64,000 bases of DNA from Thalassospira lucentensis (GCF_001613805.1 NZ_LPVY01000013.1:62001-126000), one strand, 5' to 3'. Positions 41,301 to 51,787 are shown, numbered from the stretch's first letter. Translations and numbers: made by a program. Notes: generated by a model from the letters alone, not told the origin.

Positions 41301-43220
41301 TCAGATTTCCGGATACCACGCACCCAGAACACCGAATTCTTCAAGCTTGGCAACGATGATCTCGGCGGCCTGTTCGGCGGTTTGATCGGATGTATTGACT
41401 GTGATCTCGGCGTTTTCTGGTGCTTCATACGGGCTGTCGATCCCGGTGAAGTTGGCGATCTTGCCTTCGCGGGCCTTTTTATAAAGGCCTTTCACGTCGC
41501 GCTGTTCGCAGACTTCAATCGGGGTGTCGATAAAGACTTCGATGAACTCGCCGTCTTCGACAAGGTTGCGCGCAAACTGGCGTTCGCTTTTGAACGGCGA
41601 GATGAAGGATACCAGCGTGATGATCCCGGCATCGACAAACAGCTTGGCGGTTTCACCGACGCGGCGGATGTTTTCCACCCGGTCGGCATCGGTAAAGCCA
41701 AGGTCCTTGTTCAATCCGTGACGGACATTGTCGCCATCAAGGGTGTAGGTGTGCTTGCCCATGGCATGCAGCTTTTTCTCGACCAGGTTGGCGATGGTCG
41801 ATTTACCGGCACCCGAAAGACCCGTGAACCACAGAACGGCCGATTGCTGACCTTTCTGATAGGCACGTGACTTTTTGTTGATGTCCATTTCCTGCCATTT
41901 GACGTTGGTCGCACGGCGAAGCGAATGGTTGACCATGCCTGCGCCAACGGTGGCGTTGGAATAACGGTCGATGATGATGAACCGGCCCGAATGGCGGTTG
42001 TCATCATAGGGATCAAAGGCAAGTGCCTTGTCGGTTGCGATATTGGCAATGCCGACTTCGTTCAGTTCCAGCGTCTTGCCGGCAATATGTTCCAGCGTGT
42101 TGACATTGACCTTGTATTTCAGGTCGCTGATCTGCGCGTTGGTGACCTGTGCGCCCATCTTGATGATATAGGGGCGGCCGGGCAGAAGATGATCTTCGTG
42201 CATCCAGATGATACGGGCTTCGAACTGGTCGGCAAATTCCGGGCGTTCATCCGGACGCGCCAGAACATCGCCGCGCGAAATGTCGATTTCATCTTCAAGC
42301 GTCAAGGTGACGGCCTGACCGGCAAAGGCCTGATCAAGGTTGCCGTCAAAGGTGACGATTTCCTTGACCTTGCTGGTCTGACCCGATGCGGTGACGGCAA
42401 TCGGATCGCCCGGCTTGATGATGCCCGACGCGATGGTGCCGGAAAAGCCGCGGAAATCAAGGTTCGGACGGTTGACCCACTGCACCGGAAGACGGAACGG
42501 CTTTTCAATTGCATCCTGTTCGACCTGAACGGTTTCAAGATGGCTCAGCAGTGTCGGGCCTTCATACCACGGGGTATTCGGGCTGGCTTCGATCATGTTA
42601 TCGCCGCGAAGGGCCGATAACGGGATTGGCGTGATCGAGCTATAGCCAAGGTCTTTGGCGAATTCTTTATAGTCCGCAACAATGGTGTCGAATTTGGCCT
42701 GATCATAGTCTATCAGGTCCATCTTGTTCACCGCCAATACCACATGCTTGATCCCCAGCAACGAGGTAATGAAACTGTGGCGACGGGTCTGTGTCAGGAT
42801 ACCTTTGCGGGCATCAATCAGGATCACGGCGACATCGGCGGTCGAGGCGCCGGTTGCCATGTTACGGGTATATTGTTCGTGGCCGGGGGTATCGGCGACG
42901 ATGAATTTACGTTTGTCGGTCGAAAAGAACCGATAGGCGACATCAATCGTGATGCCCTGTTCGCGTTCGGCCTGAAGCCCGTCAAGCAGCAGGGCGAAAT
43001 CAATTTCGCCATTCTGGGTGCCGACCTTGCGGCTATCAGATTCAAGGGCCGCAAGCTGATCCTCGAAGATCAGTTTGGAATCCCAAAGCAGACGGCCAAT
43101 CAGGGTCGATTTGCCATCATCAACGCTGCCACACGTGATGAAACGCAGCAGGCTTTTTTCCTCTTGGGCTTTCAGGTAGCCGAGAATGTCATCGGCAATC
43201 AGATCGGATTTGTGTGACAT
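41301..43220 (-). CDS. cysNC: Bifunctional sulfate adenylyltransferase large subunit / APS kinase
   Basis: The 639-residue fusion makes PAPS from APS. CysN part (about 1-440): EF-Tu-like GTPase with [21 protein letters not shown] and NKMDLIDY, followed by beta-barrel domains. CysC part (about 455-639): P-loop [25 protein letters not shown] and the GTD-like loop. With CysD it activates sulfate using GTP hydrolysis, then phosphorylates APS. Its ATG overlaps the cysD stop by 1 nt (TGATG), coupling the subunits. An intrinsic terminator follows. Confidence 0.95.
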   Translation of the reverse strand: MSHKSDLIADDILGYLKAQEEKSLLRFITCGSVDDGKSTLIGRLLWDSKLIFEDQLAALESDSRKVGTQNGEIDFALLLDGLQAEREQGITIDVAYRFFSTDKRKFIVADTPGHEQYTRNMATGASTADVAVILIDARKGILTQTRRHSFITSLLGIKHVVLAVNKMDLIDYDQAKFDTIVADYKEFAKDLGYSSITPIPLSALRGDNMIEASPNTPWYEGPTLLSHLETVQVEQDAIEKPFRLPVQWVNRPNLDFRGFSGTIASGIIKPGDPIAVTASGQTSKVKEIVTFDGNLDQAFAGQAVTLTLEDEIDISRGDVLARPDERPEFADQFEARIIWMHEDHLLPGRPYIIKMGAQVTNAQISDLKYKVNVNTLEHIAGKTLELNEVGIANIATDKALAFDPYDDNRHSGRFIIIDRYSNATVGAGMVNHSLRRATNVKWQEMDINKKSRAYQKGQQSAVLWFTGLSGAGKSTIANLVEKKLHAMGKHTYTLDGDNVRHGLNKDLGFTDADRVENIRRVGETAKLFVDAGIITLVSFISPFKSERQFARNLVEDGEFIEVFIDTPIEVCEQRDVKGLYKKAREGKIANFTGIDSPYEAPENAEITVNTSDQTAEQAAEIIVAKLEEFGVLGAWYPEI

Positions 43221-44125
43221 CAGAAGTAGCCTTCCTGCTTTTTCTTTTCCATTGAACCGGCCTGATCATGGTCGATCATGCGCCCCTGACGTTCGCTTGA
43301 ACGGGTCAGCAGCATTTCCTGGATAATGTCGGGCAGGGTGGCGGCTTCGGACTCAACCGCACCGGTCAACGGATAGCAGCCAAGCGTTCTGAAACGCACC
43401 GATTTCATTTCCGGTTTTTCACCCGGATTAAGCGGCATGCGATCGTCATCGACCATGATCAGCATGCCGTCACGTTCAACAACCGGGCGCTTGGCCGAAT
43501 AATACAGCGGCACAATCGGGATCTGTTCGAGATAGATATATTGCCAGATATCAAGCTCGGTCCAGTTCGAGATCGGGAAGGCGCGAATGCTTTCGCCCTT
43601 GTTGATCCGTGCGTTGTAAATATCCCAAAGCTCCGGGCGCTGGTTTTTCGGATCCCAGCGATGGGTTTCGGTGCGGAACGAAAATACGCGTTCTTTCGCG
43701 CGTGCCTTTTCCTCATCCCGGCGCGCACCGCCAAAGGCTGCATCGAACTTGTATTTGTTCAGCGCCTGTTTCAGCGATTGGGTTTTCATGACGTCGGTAT
43801 GCAGGCTCGATCCATGGGTGAACGGGCCAATGCCCTGATCAACGCCTTCCTGATTGATATGAACAATCAGCTCAAAGCCATATTCCGCCGCCACCTTGTC
43901 GCGAAATTCGATCATTTCGCGGAATTTCCACGTGGTATCGACATGCATCAACGGGAAGGGCGGCGGGGCCGGGTAAAATGCCTTGCGCGCCAGATGCAGC
44001 AAAACCGACGAATCCTTGCCGATGGAATAAAGCATCACCGGCCGTTCGAACGACGCCGCAACTTCGCGGATAATGTGAATACTCTCGGCCTCAAGCTGGC
44101 GGAGATGGGTCAGATTAGGCTGCAT
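43220..44125 (-). CDS. cysD: Sulfate adenylyltransferase small subunit
   Basis: The 301-residue PAPS-reductase-like (PP-loop) ATP pyrophosphatase contains [20 protein letters not shown] (PP-loop SGGKDS equivalent) and [15 protein letters not shown]. It also has [17 protein letters not shown] and the C-terminal GRMIDHDQ region typical of CysD. It adenylates sulfate to APS with the CysN GTPase. It is first in the cysD-cysNC operon. The AT-rich 211 bp upstream holds a 17-bp palindrome near the start. Confidence 0.95.
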   Translation of the reverse strand: MQPNLTHLRQLEAESIHIIREVAASFERPVMLYSIGKDSSVLLHLARKAFYPAPPPFPLMHVDTTWKFREMIEFRDKVAAEYGFELIVHINQEGVDQGIGPFTHGSSLHTDVMKTQSLKQALNKYKFDAAFGGARRDEEKARAKERVFSFRTETHRWDPKNQRPELWDIYNARINKGESIRAFPISNWTELDIWQYIYLEQIPIVPLYYSAKRPVVERDGMLIMVDDDRMPLNPGEKPEMKSVRFRTLGCYPLTGAVESEAATLPDIIQEMLLTRSSERQGRMIDHDQAGSMEKKKQEGYF

Positions 44126-44161
44126 TCTCGTTCCTGACGATCAATCAAAACGGTGGCAAAT

Positions 44162-44178
44162 AACACAAAATTTGTGTT
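44162..44178. promoter_or_regulatory. 17-bp palindrome upstream of cysD
   Basis: AACACAAA-A-TTTGTGTT is a perfect dyad 37 bp before the cysD start codon, in an AT-rich segment. It could be an operator near the transcription start, for a sulfur regulator such as CysB or for the adjacent Lrp-type protein. No specific consensus can be claimed. Confidence 0.4.
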
Positions 44179-44269
44179 TATAAATGTATTTCACGTTGCT
44201 TTGATGGGTAATATGGAAACGGCTTTGATGCAAGCGCGATCTATCCAAATCACACAAAAAAGATAACCA

Positions 44270-44296
44270 CATATTTTCTAGTACAAAGGAAATATG
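44270..44296 (-). terminator. Possible weak terminator after lrp
   Basis: CATATTTTC and GAAATATG form an 8-bp stem with one bulge, 41 nt after the lrp stop. TTATCTTTTTT follows a few bases later on the lrp strand. The stem is AT-rich, so confidence is limited. Confidence 0.4.
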
Positions 44297-44336
44297 TTCT
44301 TTGGGTGTTTTCTTTGTGGTCGATGAAGCCCGGACG

Positions 44337-44798
44337 TCAAACCGGATAGCCTTTGAATGCCTTGGTCTGGGCCAAAGCGACATGGCCGATGAATTTGGTA
44401 ATGCCAAGATTGCCGTGGATCATGTCTTCGGACAGGGAATGATAATGCTGCACATCGCGACAGACGAGGCACAGCATATAATCATACGGTCCTGAAATCC
44501 GGTAGGCGGCAACGACTTCGGGGATGGTTTTGGCCGCATCGGCAAAGCGTTTGTAATCGGCGGCGGTCTTGCCGGTCAGTGTGACCTCGGCAAAGACCCG
44601 GACATGCGGGCAGATTTTTTCGATATCAAGTACCGCGCGATAGCGTTTGACCACGGCTTCTTTTTCAAGCTTTTTGACCCTGTCAAGGCACGGGCTCGGG
44701 CTTAGTCCCACCAGCTTTGAAAGGGCAAGATTGGTCAGCTTTGCATTGGCCTGAAGGGCGCGCAGGATTTTAAGGTTGATCTCGTCGATCTTGATCAT
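44337..44798 (-). CDS. Lrp/AsnC-family transcriptional regulator
   Basis: The 153-residue protein has an N-terminal helix-turn-helix (IDEINLKILRALQANAKL ... LVGLSPSPCLDRVKKLEKE, about 4-50; quoted in part). A C-terminal RAM ligand-binding domain follows (about 65-150; VFAEVTLTG; AYRISGPYDYMLCLVCRD). Lrp proteins sense amino acids and often control adjacent catabolic genes. It lies just downstream of the class III aminotransferase, on the same strand and beyond a terminator. Only 38 nt separate that terminator from its ATG, so it may depend on read-through or a promoter overlapping the hairpin. Confidence 0.88.
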   Translation of the reverse strand: MIKIDEINLKILRALQANAKLTNLALSKLVGLSPSPCLDRVKKLEKEAVVKRYRAVLDIEKICPHVRVFAEVTLTGKTAADYKRFADAAKTIPEVVAAYRISGPYDYMLCLVCRDVQHYHSLSEDMIHGNLGITKFIGHVALAQTKAFKGYPV

Positions 44799-44836
44799 CG
44801 GGGTCGCCGTTATCTTGTTTGCGCCACCTTACACAT

Positions 44837-44869
44837 AAAAAAACGGCCCGACCAGTATTCCGGTCGGGC
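44837..44869 (-). terminator. Intrinsic terminator after class III aminotransferase
   Basis: GCCCGACC-GGAATACT-GGTCGGGC on the leftward strand, followed by CG and seven T residues (44843-44837), lies 32 nt after the aminotransferase stop. This is a canonical intrinsic terminator. Confidence 0.9.
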
Positions 44870-44900
44870 AAGTAGGGCAGGATTTGGGGTGTTTCGAAAA

Positions 44901-46313
44901 TCAGGCCGCAATGCCCTTGCGTTCCTCGGCACTCAGTTCGCCCATCACCTGATCAATGCCCTTTTTGATCGCATCGACCATTTGGTCGGCTTCGTCCCGG
45001 CTTAGCGTCAGGGGCGGGGAAAATGCCAGGCTGTCTGCGGTTGGAAGCGGGCGGACAATTACACCATGATTACCAATCGCCGCCGCACAGCGCGCGGCGA
45101 TCTTGTGTTTCAGATCGAACCCGGTTCTGGTGTCGCGGTCCACCATCAGCTGCAAGGCACCCAGCAGGCCGACACCGCGCACTTCGCCGATATGGGCATG
45201 ATGGCCAAAGGTGTCGTTAAGCCGCGCATGCAGATAGGCTCCGGTTTCTGCGGAATTCGCGACCAGATTTTCACCTTCGATGATTGCAAGGTTCGCCAGT
45301 GCCACGGCCGCCCCGACCGGATGGCCGGAATAGGTGAAGCCATGGGCAAATGCGCCAAGGGTTGCCGACCCGTCACGCAGGACTTTCCAGATATCATCGC
45401 TGATAAAGGCTGCCGACATCGGGAAATAGCCGCTGGTCAGGCCCTTGGCGGTGGCGATCATATCGGGGCGAATGTCATAAAGCTGATGACCAAACCAATG
45501 CCCGGTGCGGCCATAACCGCAAACAACCTCGTCACAGATGAACAGGATATCGTGCTTTTTCAGAACCGCCTGAACGGCCTTGAAATAGCCCTTTGGCGGG
45601 GTGATGACTCCACCGGCCCCCATGATCGGTTCGGCAATGAAGGCTCCGACCGTTTCAGGACCTTCGGCGATGATCAGGTCTTCAAGCTCGTTTGCCAGCC
45701 GGGCCGAAAACTGTTCCTCGCTCTCGCCCGGTTTGGCTTCGCGGTAATAATGCGGGAGTGACGTGTGTTTGACTTCGGGGATCGGCAGGCCGAAATTGCG
45801 ATGAAAGGATGCAAGCCCGGTCAGGCTGGCGGTGGCAATGGTGGTGCCGTGATAGGCCTGCTTGCGGGCGATGATCTTGCGCTTTTCCGGTTTGCCGCGA
45901 AGCCCGTTATAATACCAGACGATCTTCATCAATGTGTCGTTGGCGTCCGACCCGGAGCTGCCAAAGAAGACCTTTGTTATGTGACCCGGCATCTTTGCCA
46001 CCAGCTTTTCGGCCAGTTCGATCTGGGCCGGGTTGGATGCCCCGGCAAAGGTATGGAAATAGCCCATCTGATCGGATGCGGCCTTCATCGCATTGCCGAT
46101 CTCAGTCCGGCCATAGCCGATATTCATGCACCAAAGTCCGCCAACCCCGTCCAGCATCCTGTTGCCGTCGGTGTCGGTAATGAACGCGCCCTTGCCCTCG
46201 ACAAAAATGCGGGCCGGGCCGTTGTTTGATACATCGGCAACCACGGATGCCGGATGCAGGATATTGGCGGCATCCGATCTTTTAAGGAGTTCGGTATCAT
46301 AGGGGGTCGACAT
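44901..46313 (-). CDS. Class III aminotransferase (omega-amine/putrescine:pyruvate type)
   Basis: The 470-residue fold-type I PLP enzyme of the OAT family has [12 protein letters not shown] (phosphate-binding cup), [27 protein letters not shown] (Asp to PLP nitrogen) and [15 protein letters not shown], whose Lys binds PLP. Length and motifs match the SpuC/GABA-pyruvate transaminase group rather than AstC/ArgD (about 400 residues). It would deaminate polyamines, GABA or another omega-amine with pyruvate as acceptor. It follows astB on the same strand, after a hairpin, and could supply the transaminase otherwise missing from the ast cluster; that is inference. Confidence 0.87.
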   Translation of the reverse strand: MSTPYDTELLKRSDAANILHPASVVADVSNNGPARIFVEGKGAFITDTDGNRMLDGVGGLWCMNIGYGRTEIGNAMKAASDQMGYFHTFAGASNPAQIELAEKLVAKMPGHITKVFFGSSGSDANDTLMKIVWYYNGLRGKPEKRKIIARKQAYHGTTIATASLTGLASFHRNFGLPIPEVKHTSLPHYYREAKPGESEEQFSARLANELEDLIIAEGPETVGAFIAEPIMGAGGVITPPKGYFKAVQAVLKKHDILFICDEVVCGYGRTGHWFGHQLYDIRPDMIATAKGLTSGYFPMSAAFISDDIWKVLRDGSATLGAFAHGFTYSGHPVGAAVALANLAIIEGENLVANSAETGAYLHARLNDTFGHHAHIGEVRGVGLLGALQLMVDRDTRTGFDLKHKIAARCAAAIGNHGVIVRPLPTADSLAFSPPLTLSRDEADQMVDAIKKGIDQVMGELSAEERKGIAA

Positions 46314-46422
46314 GGCGGGTCTCCCGGACTTTGTGTGGGGCGTGAAACTTGTTATTCCGGTTATTCTGCCACGGTTGGCCCGGTATTAAATTTCGAAGCA
46401 ACCCGGCTGCACGGCAGGGAAT

Positions 46423-46445
46423 GCGGGATGGCTTATCCATCCCGC
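46423..46445 (-). terminator. Hairpin overlapping the astB stop codon
   Basis: GCGGGATGG and CCATCCCGC form a perfect 9-bp stem with a 5-nt loop containing the astB stop. No U-tract follows, so partial termination or 3'-end protection is likely. The remaining bases to 46314 show only the expected space for an aminotransferase promoter. Confidence 0.5.
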
Positions 46446-47794
46446 TGGAAATCATAAATCGGGCCAAGGTCAAGAAGTTGCGTTAGCTCATCTAGTGCTG
46501 TTCGGACTTCGTTCAGAAGCTTTGGATCGCGTAAATCATCCGCACTCAGGCGGTCACGATAATGTTTTTCGACCCAGCTTGTCAGTTCGGCAAAGCGTTG
46601 ATCGTTGATCAGGCTTTGGGGATTGGTGGCAGCAAGTTCGGCATCGGTCAAGGCAACGCGGAGCCGCAAACAGGCAGGCCCGCCGCCATTGCGCATGCTT
46701 TGGCGCAGGTCGAAAAACTTGATCTGTCTGATCGGTGTAGTGCCCTTGCCGATCAGGTCATAAAGGTAATCGCGGACCGATATGGTTTCTTCGGCCTCGG
46801 TCGGCAGGATCAGCATCATCTGACCATTTTCCGGTAGGCGCAAAAGCTGTGAATTGAACAGATAGCTTTTGATCACGTCAGAAAGCGGCACGGCACTTTT
46901 GGGCACTTCAATGCTGGTGAAATCGGCAATGCCGTCCATCTTGCGCCGGATGTCGTCAATGACGGCGGGCGTGTCGACAAAGGCGTCCTCATAATGGAAC
47001 AGGACATTGGCATTGCCGACCGAAATCACGTCATTATGAAAGACCCCGGCATCAATCAGGTCCGGGTTTTGCTGCGCATAAACGACACCGTTTTCCGATA
47101 GGCCATGATGGCGTGCTATCGCGCTGCTGGCTTCGAACGTCTGGCGCGCCGGATAACGGTTTGGCCGGGTTTTGCCAGGATCAAAAGCGTGGCGGCCATA
47201 GACAAAAAATTCGACCCCGCGCGCGCCATAGTCTCCGCAAAAACGGGTATGGTTGGCCGCACCCTCATCCCCCATATGATCCGTGCCGGGCAGGGCGGCA
47301 TGGTGGGTGAAATGATCGGGATTGGCGAATGTCGCGGCAAGTGCACGACCCGTCACCGGATGTTCGATGGATCGGTGGAACATCGCGCACAGATTGGCCG
47401 GGGTGAAATGCACCTTGCCATCGGCAGTATCACCGCTAGGCGAAACGGTTGCGGCGTTGGCCGTCCACATCGGGGATGCCGATGATGCCGCGAGAACAAG
47501 GTTCGGATTGGTTTTCCAGGCCGAGGCCAGAACATCGCCATCCGATCCGCCAAAGCCGAAAACATCGCGCAGGGTTTTGACATGCGGGCGTTCATGGGGC
47601 GGCAGCACGCCCTGCACAAAGCCCATGTCATGCAGGGCCTTCATCTTGGTCAGGCCCTGAAGGGCGGCCGATTTTGGATCGGAATGGGTGCTGGCATTGC
47701 TGGTTGATGCGACATTGCCAAAGCTTAATCCCGCATAATTATGCGTTGGCCCGACCAGACCGTCAAAATTGGCTTCGATGGCGTATCGGGTCAT
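46433..47794 (-). CDS. astB: N-succinylarginine dihydrolase
   Basis: The 453-residue amidinotransferase-fold enzyme carries [17 protein letters not shown] at the N-terminus, [30 protein letters not shown] signature (quoted only to NAATVSPS here), and C-terminal [11 protein letters not shown] with the catalytic Cys. It hydrolyses N2-succinylarginine to succinylornithine, CO2 and ammonia in the arginine succinyltransferase pathway. The start at 47794 (MTRYAIE) has AAAGGAG 7 nt upstream and overlaps the astD stop by 4 nt. It is the last gene of the M20-astA-astD-astB run. Confidence 0.94.
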   Translation of the reverse strand: MTRYAIEANFDGLVGPTHNYAGLSFGNVASTSNASTHSDPKSAALQGLTKMKALHDMGFVQGVLPPHERPHVKTLRDVFGFGGSDGDVLASAWKTNPNLVLAASSASPMWTANAATVSPSGDTADGKVHFTPANLCAMFHRSIEHPVTGRALAATFANPDHFTHHAALPGTDHMGDEGAANHTRFCGDYGARGVEFFVYGRHAFDPGKTRPNRYPARQTFEASSAIARHHGLSENGVVYAQQNPDLIDAGVFHNDVISVGNANVLFHYEDAFVDTPAVIDDIRRKMDGIADFTSIEVPKSAVPLSDVIKSYLFNSQLLRLPENGQMMLILPTEAEETISVRDYLYDLIGKGTTPIRQIKFFDLRQSMRNGGGPACLRLRVALTDAELAATNPQSLINDQRFAELTSWVEKHYRDRLSADDLRDPKLLNEVRTALDELTQLLDLGPIYDFQRDG

Positions 47795-49272
47795 GGGCGG
47801 ACTCCTTTGGGGGCGGTATCGGGGGCGATCAGTTTGTCGGTCTGAAGGGTTGCGACCGGCCATGCGCAATAATCGGCGGCGTAATAGGCCGACGGGCGGT
47901 GGTTGCCGCTTTCGCCGATGCCGCCAAACGGGGCGCTACTGGATGCGCCGGTCAGTTGCTTGTTCCAGTTGACGATCCCGGCGCGGCTTTCATGGATGAA
48001 GCGCTGCCAAAGGTCAGCATTATCGCACAGCAACCCGGCGGCAAGGCCAAAACGGGTATTGTTGGCTTCACGGATCGCGTCGTCAAAGTGATCGACCCGG
48101 ATGATTTGCAGGATCGGGCCAAACAGTTCCTCGTCCGCGCGGTTCTTTACATCGGTCACGTCAATCAGACCCGGTGTCAGGAACGGGCGGGCAGGATCGG
48201 GTCGCGTCATTTCGCGGATGATTTTGGCGCCATCGGCAACAAGTTTTGCCTGTGCCGCGATAAGGCCATCGGCCGCCCGGTTGGAAATTACCGGCCCCAT
48301 AAAGGGTTCGGGATCATCATCCGGTACGCCAACGATCAGCCTGTCGCAATAATCATTGATCGCGGCGATCATTGCATCGCCTTTTGTGCCGGATGGCACG
48401 ATCAGGCGGCGCGCACAGGTGCAACGCTGCCCCGCCGTGATAAAGGCCGACATGACGGTATGATGGGCGACGGCATCGAGATCGGCGGTGTCCCAGACCA
48501 CAAGCGGATTATTCCCGCCAAGTTCGAGGGCCAGGATTTTGTCCATCTGCCCGGCAAAGGCATGATGCAAATGGCGCCCGGTCGGAACACTGCCGGTAAA
48601 GAACAGCCCGTCGATACCCGGATGCTGCGCCAAGGCAATACCGGTTTCGCGTTCGCCCTGCACAAGGTTCAGAACCCCGTCGGGCAATCCAGCCTGTTGC
48701 CAGAGCTTTACGGTTTCCCCGGCGACGAGCGGGGTTAGCTCGGATGGCTTGAACATCACGCAATTGCCCGCCAGAAGGGCCGGGACGATATGGCCGTTCG
48801 GCAGATGACCGGGAAAGTTATAGGGACCAAAGACCGCAACCACCCCATGGGGTTTATGGCGCAAGATCGCCTGTCCGCCGCCCGGCGCATCGCCGTGGCG
48901 GGTGCCGGTGCGATCATGATAGGCCTTGATCGAAATCGCGATCTTGCCAGCCATTGCGCCGACTTCGGTCAGGGCTTCCCAATGCGGCTTTCCGGCATCA
49001 AGGCTGATGGTGCGTGCCAGTGCGTCCTTGTGATCATTGAGCAACCCGGCAAACCGTTCAAGGATTTCAATCCGTTCATTCAGATCGCGTTTTGCCCATG
49101 CCGGAAAGGCGTTTCGTACCCCCATGATCGCGGTGTTAACATCATCTGGGCTGGCGGAATTACCCTGCCAGATGATGTCACCATTGGCCGGGTTTTCGGC
49201 GTGAAACGGCGTACCATTGCCGGTCTGCCATGTGCCATTGATGAACAGGGCGGGATTTGATTTCTGGGCCAT
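47791..49272 (-). CDS. astD: N-succinylglutamate 5-semialdehyde dehydrogenase
   Basis: The 493-residue NAD-dependent aldehyde dehydrogenase has [14 protein letters not shown] (characteristic of AstD), FTGSVPTGR, the catalytic Glu in [13 protein letters not shown] and the catalytic Cys in [11 protein letters not shown]. It oxidises succinylglutamate semialdehyde to succinylglutamate. It is 18 nt after astA and coupled to astB. The conserved FNxP substitute (PYNFPGHL) and the operon make AstD far more likely than a generic aldehyde dehydrogenase. Confidence 0.94.
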   Translation of the reverse strand: MAQKSNPALFINGTWQTGNGTPFHAENPANGDIIWQGNSASPDDVNTAIMGVRNAFPAWAKRDLNERIEILERFAGLLNDHKDALARTISLDAGKPHWEALTEVGAMAGKIAISIKAYHDRTGTRHGDAPGGGQAILRHKPHGVVAVFGPYNFPGHLPNGHIVPALLAGNCVMFKPSELTPLVAGETVKLWQQAGLPDGVLNLVQGERETGIALAQHPGIDGLFFTGSVPTGRHLHHAFAGQMDKILALELGGNNPLVVWDTADLDAVAHHTVMSAFITAGQRCTCARRLIVPSGTKGDAMIAAINDYCDRLIVGVPDDDPEPFMGPVISNRAADGLIAAQAKLVADGAKIIREMTRPDPARPFLTPGLIDVTDVKNRADEELFGPILQIIRVDHFDDAIREANNTRFGLAAGLLCDNADLWQRFIHESRAGIVNWNKQLTGASSSAPFGGIGESGNHRPSAYYAADYCAWPVATLQTDKLIAPDTAPKGVRP

Positions 49273-49290
49273 GATGCCTGCTCCTGCGTG

Positions 49291-50310
49291 TTAATCGGTG
49301 ACAAAACGGATCTGATCGCCAGCACGCAGACCAAGGATTTCGGCCTGATCGCGGTCCAGATCGACATGCGTACCATTAACAATCGTCATATAAAGCCAGC
49401 TTGCCTGATAGCCGCGAAGTTCCAGCGTACAGGCAAGATGGCGTTCCATAGACGGGCTGCGATCAACAATTTTGCGGATGGTGGCGATTTTGGAATGACG
49501 GATGGTGCGGATGTCATCAAGCCGGACATCAACGCAGGGTCCGCCATCAAAAATATCGACCGCATTTGAAAACCGGAAACCTTCCTTTTTCAAAAGGTTC
49601 AGTGCCGGGCGCGTTTCATCATGGGTTTTGCCGATCACATCCTGTGCTGCCTTGGGCAGCATTTCGATATAGATCGGATATTTCGGCATCAGATCGGCAA
49701 TGAACTGGTTATTGCCAATCCCCGAAATGTAATCGGCATCGGGGAACGGGATATTGAAGAAATGCGATCCCAGCGCTTCCCAAAGCGGTGATTTGCCGTT
49801 TTCATCCTGCCAGCCGCGCATTTCGGCCATGACCATTTCCGAAAACCGTTCCTTGAAGCACCCCATCAACAGATATCGCGACCGCGCCAGAAGCTGCCCG
49901 TTGCCGTCCTTGCGATAGTCCGGGTCAAGGTAAAGAGTTCCGACCTCGGTAGCACCCTGATAATCGTTCACGAGTGTGAGCAGGCGTGACGTCACCGTGA
50001 CATTCAGTTCATGCGAATACTGCGTCAGTTTCAGGATTTTGTAGTTATAGAAGGCCTTTGATAACCCGACCCCGGCATAGATCGCGCAGGTGCCTGCGAC
50101 CTTGCCATTGGTGGTATCTTCGAGAACCATGAAATAGCTTTCACCACCGGGGCCGTCGATATCGGCCCCGAAGGCCTCGATGCTTTCAGTAATGCGGGCT
50201 TCGAGCACGTCGCGATTGGCCGGAAGGGTGGTCAAACCCTTGCTGGCCGAGGATGCCAGATCAACCAGCCGGTCAAGGTCGCTCATACGGGCGGGGCGGA
50301 CACGCATCAT
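49291..50310 (-). CDS. astA: Arginine N-succinyltransferase
   Basis: The 339-residue GNAT-fold enzyme has VRPARMSDLDRLVDLA, EVGTLYLDPDYRKDGNGQLLARSRYL and HDETRPALNLLKKEGF, all standard in AstA. It transfers succinyl from succinyl-CoA to the alpha-amine of arginine, the committing step of the pathway. It starts 4 nt after the M20 hydrolase gene. The single astA gene suggests a homomeric enzyme rather than the heteromeric AruF/AruG form of Pseudomonas. Confidence 0.94.
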   Translation of the reverse strand: MMRVRPARMSDLDRLVDLASSASKGLTTLPANRDVLEARITESIEAFGADIDGPGGESYFMVLEDTTNGKVAGTCAIYAGVGLSKAFYNYKILKLTQYSHELNVTVTSRLLTLVNDYQGATEVGTLYLDPDYRKDGNGQLLARSRYLLMGCFKERFSEMVMAEMRGWQDENGKSPLWEALGSHFFNIPFPDADYISGIGNNQFIADLMPKYPIYIEMLPKAAQDVIGKTHDETRPALNLLKKEGFRFSNAVDIFDGGPCVDVRLDDIRTIRHSKIATIRKIVDRSPSMERHLACTLELRGYQASWLYMTIVNGTHVDLDRDQAEILGLRAGDQIRFVTD

Positions 50311-50314
50311 GATT

Positions 50315-51556
50315 TTATATCTCCGTCTTTTTCAATGCGTCGGGTAAATCGCCTGAACCGGCTTTCATCAGGATCAGGGCCGAAAGCTTTGCCCGTTCGA
50401 TCAAACTGTCGAGCTTCACAAATTCCTGATCGGAATGGATCAGGCCACCGCGTACCCCAAGGGTATCGATATTGGGTAATCCGACCTCGGCCAGATTGTT
50501 GCCATCGCAACAGCCCCCCGTTGCCTTCCATGAGATGTCCAGATCAAGGTCATGACCGAGCTCGCGCACCCATTCAAAAAGCGCCCTGGTTCTGCCGGCC
50601 ATTGGTTTTGGCGCGCGGCCAAACTGGCCATGCAGTTCGGCCGTGATGCCGTCACGCTGATTGATCGCGGCAATGACATCGGCAATTTCATTTTCGGCCT
50701 GATGGCGTTCGTCATGGTTTGAAACCCGGACATTAAAGCGCACGACGGCGCTATCGGGCACGACATTGACCGGCCCGCCGCCATCAATCTTGCCGATATT
50801 GAATGTGGCCTCGCCAACCTTGCCGTTAAGCTGATCAAGGCGCATGACGCAGTCACTGGCCGCGACCATCGCACTGCGCCCGGCATGAAATTCACGGCCC
50901 GCGTGGGCGGCGCGCCCCTTGATCCGGACGGAAAAGTTGCCTGATCCCTTGCGTGCCCCGGCAAGGGTGCCGTCTTCCAGTGCCGGTTCATACAGCATGC
51001 CGAAATCGGCGGTACGGGCGCGCTCCGCCAGAAACGGTGCCGATCCGATGGAGCCGGTTTCTTCATCCGGGTTCAGGATCACGTCCCAGCCGATGCCACC
51101 CGCAAACGGGCTTCGTTCCAGCGCGCTTAGCGCATTGAGGATCGTCAGGATGCCGCCTTTGGCATCGGCAACACCCGGCCCGTTCAAGGTGTTTTCATCG
51201 ATCAGGCGCGGGGTTTGAAAGGCACTGTCGATGGCAAAGACCGTGTCATAATGAATGCACAGCAAAACCCGAACCGGGGCCTGTGGCCGTTTGGAAAAAT
51301 GCAAAAGCTTGCCATAGCACACGGGCGCGATGCTGCCGTCCGTGGCGACTGCTTCGCCATCGGGCAGGTCGATGACGGTGGTTGTGGCATCAAGTTCGGC
51401 AAAGGCATCCAGAATGGCATCGCGCATCCGGTCAAGACCGTCGATATTGCCCGTGCCACTATTGATCGCCGACCACGATTTCAGGCGACCAAGCGTTTCA
51501 TCGTAACGCTGATCAAGCCAGTCGAGCCAAGGCTGAAACTTTGCATATTCGGTCAT
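50315..51556 (-). CDS. M20-family metallohydrolase, possible succinylglutamate-type amidohydrolase
   Basis: The 413-residue peptidase M20 protein of the CPG2/ArgE-like group has zinc ligand segments LCIHYDTVF (His-x-Asp), GPGVADAKGG (bridging Asp), NPDEETGS (catalytic Glu and ligand Glu) and a C-terminal GLIHSDQEF His. The dimerisation domain is about 195-310. It is the first gene of the ast operon, where AstE, an unrelated M14-type enzyme, usually completes the pathway. An M20 amidohydrolase could remove succinate from succinylglutamate instead. The fold assignment is solid; the reaction is inference. Confidence 0.85.
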   Translation of the reverse strand: MTEYAKFQPWLDWLDQRYDETLGRLKSWSAINSGTGNIDGLDRMRDAILDAFAELDATTTVIDLPDGEAVATDGSIAPVCYGKLLHFSKRPQAPVRVLLCIHYDTVFAIDSAFQTPRLIDENTLNGPGVADAKGGILTILNALSALERSPFAGGIGWDVILNPDEETGSIGSAPFLAERARTADFGMLYEPALEDGTLAGARKGSGNFSVRIKGRAAHAGREFHAGRSAMVAASDCVMRLDQLNGKVGEATFNIGKIDGGGPVNVVPDSAVVRFNVRVSNHDERHQAENEIADVIAAINQRDGITAELHGQFGRAPKPMAGRTRALFEWVRELGHDLDLDISWKATGGCCDGNNLAEVGLPNIDTLGVRGGLIHSDQEFVKLDSLIERAKLSALILMKAGSGDLPDALKKTEI

Positions 51557-51729
51557 GATAACCTTCGGGACATTTTGGCATTGTTGATTGATTATTGGGT
51601 TTATCGTGCCAAAAAACGCCCGGCAGGTGGTGCGGGATCGGGGGACGGAAACGGAATTACATGCGGGCGAGCAAAAGGCATGAAGGTAATTTTATTTCAA
51701 AATTAATATCCGTAGAAAAATAAACTTGA

Positions 51730-51777
51730 TTTAGGTCAGTCTTTCTTACCAAATAATGGCAACAACACTGACCTAAA
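51730..51777. repeat. 11-bp inverted repeat upstream of PLP aminotransferase
   Basis: TTTAGGTCAGT (51730-51740) and its exact complement ACTGACCTAAA (51767-51777) flank a 26-bp spacer. The second arm ends 10 bp before the aminotransferase ATG. The region divides the leftward ast operon from the rightward aminotransferase-cupin genes. It may be a pair of operator half-sites (Lrp or ArgR-like spacing), or an mRNA stem that hides the ribosome site. The other bases of 51557-51787 show no gene. Confidence 0.5.
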
Positions 51778-51787
51778 GAGAAGCCCC

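Noticed and set aside
44901..46313. Calling the class III aminotransferase AstC
   Set aside because: It is 470 residues with SpuC/GABA-pyruvate-type motifs; AstC/ArgD enzymes are about 400 residues.
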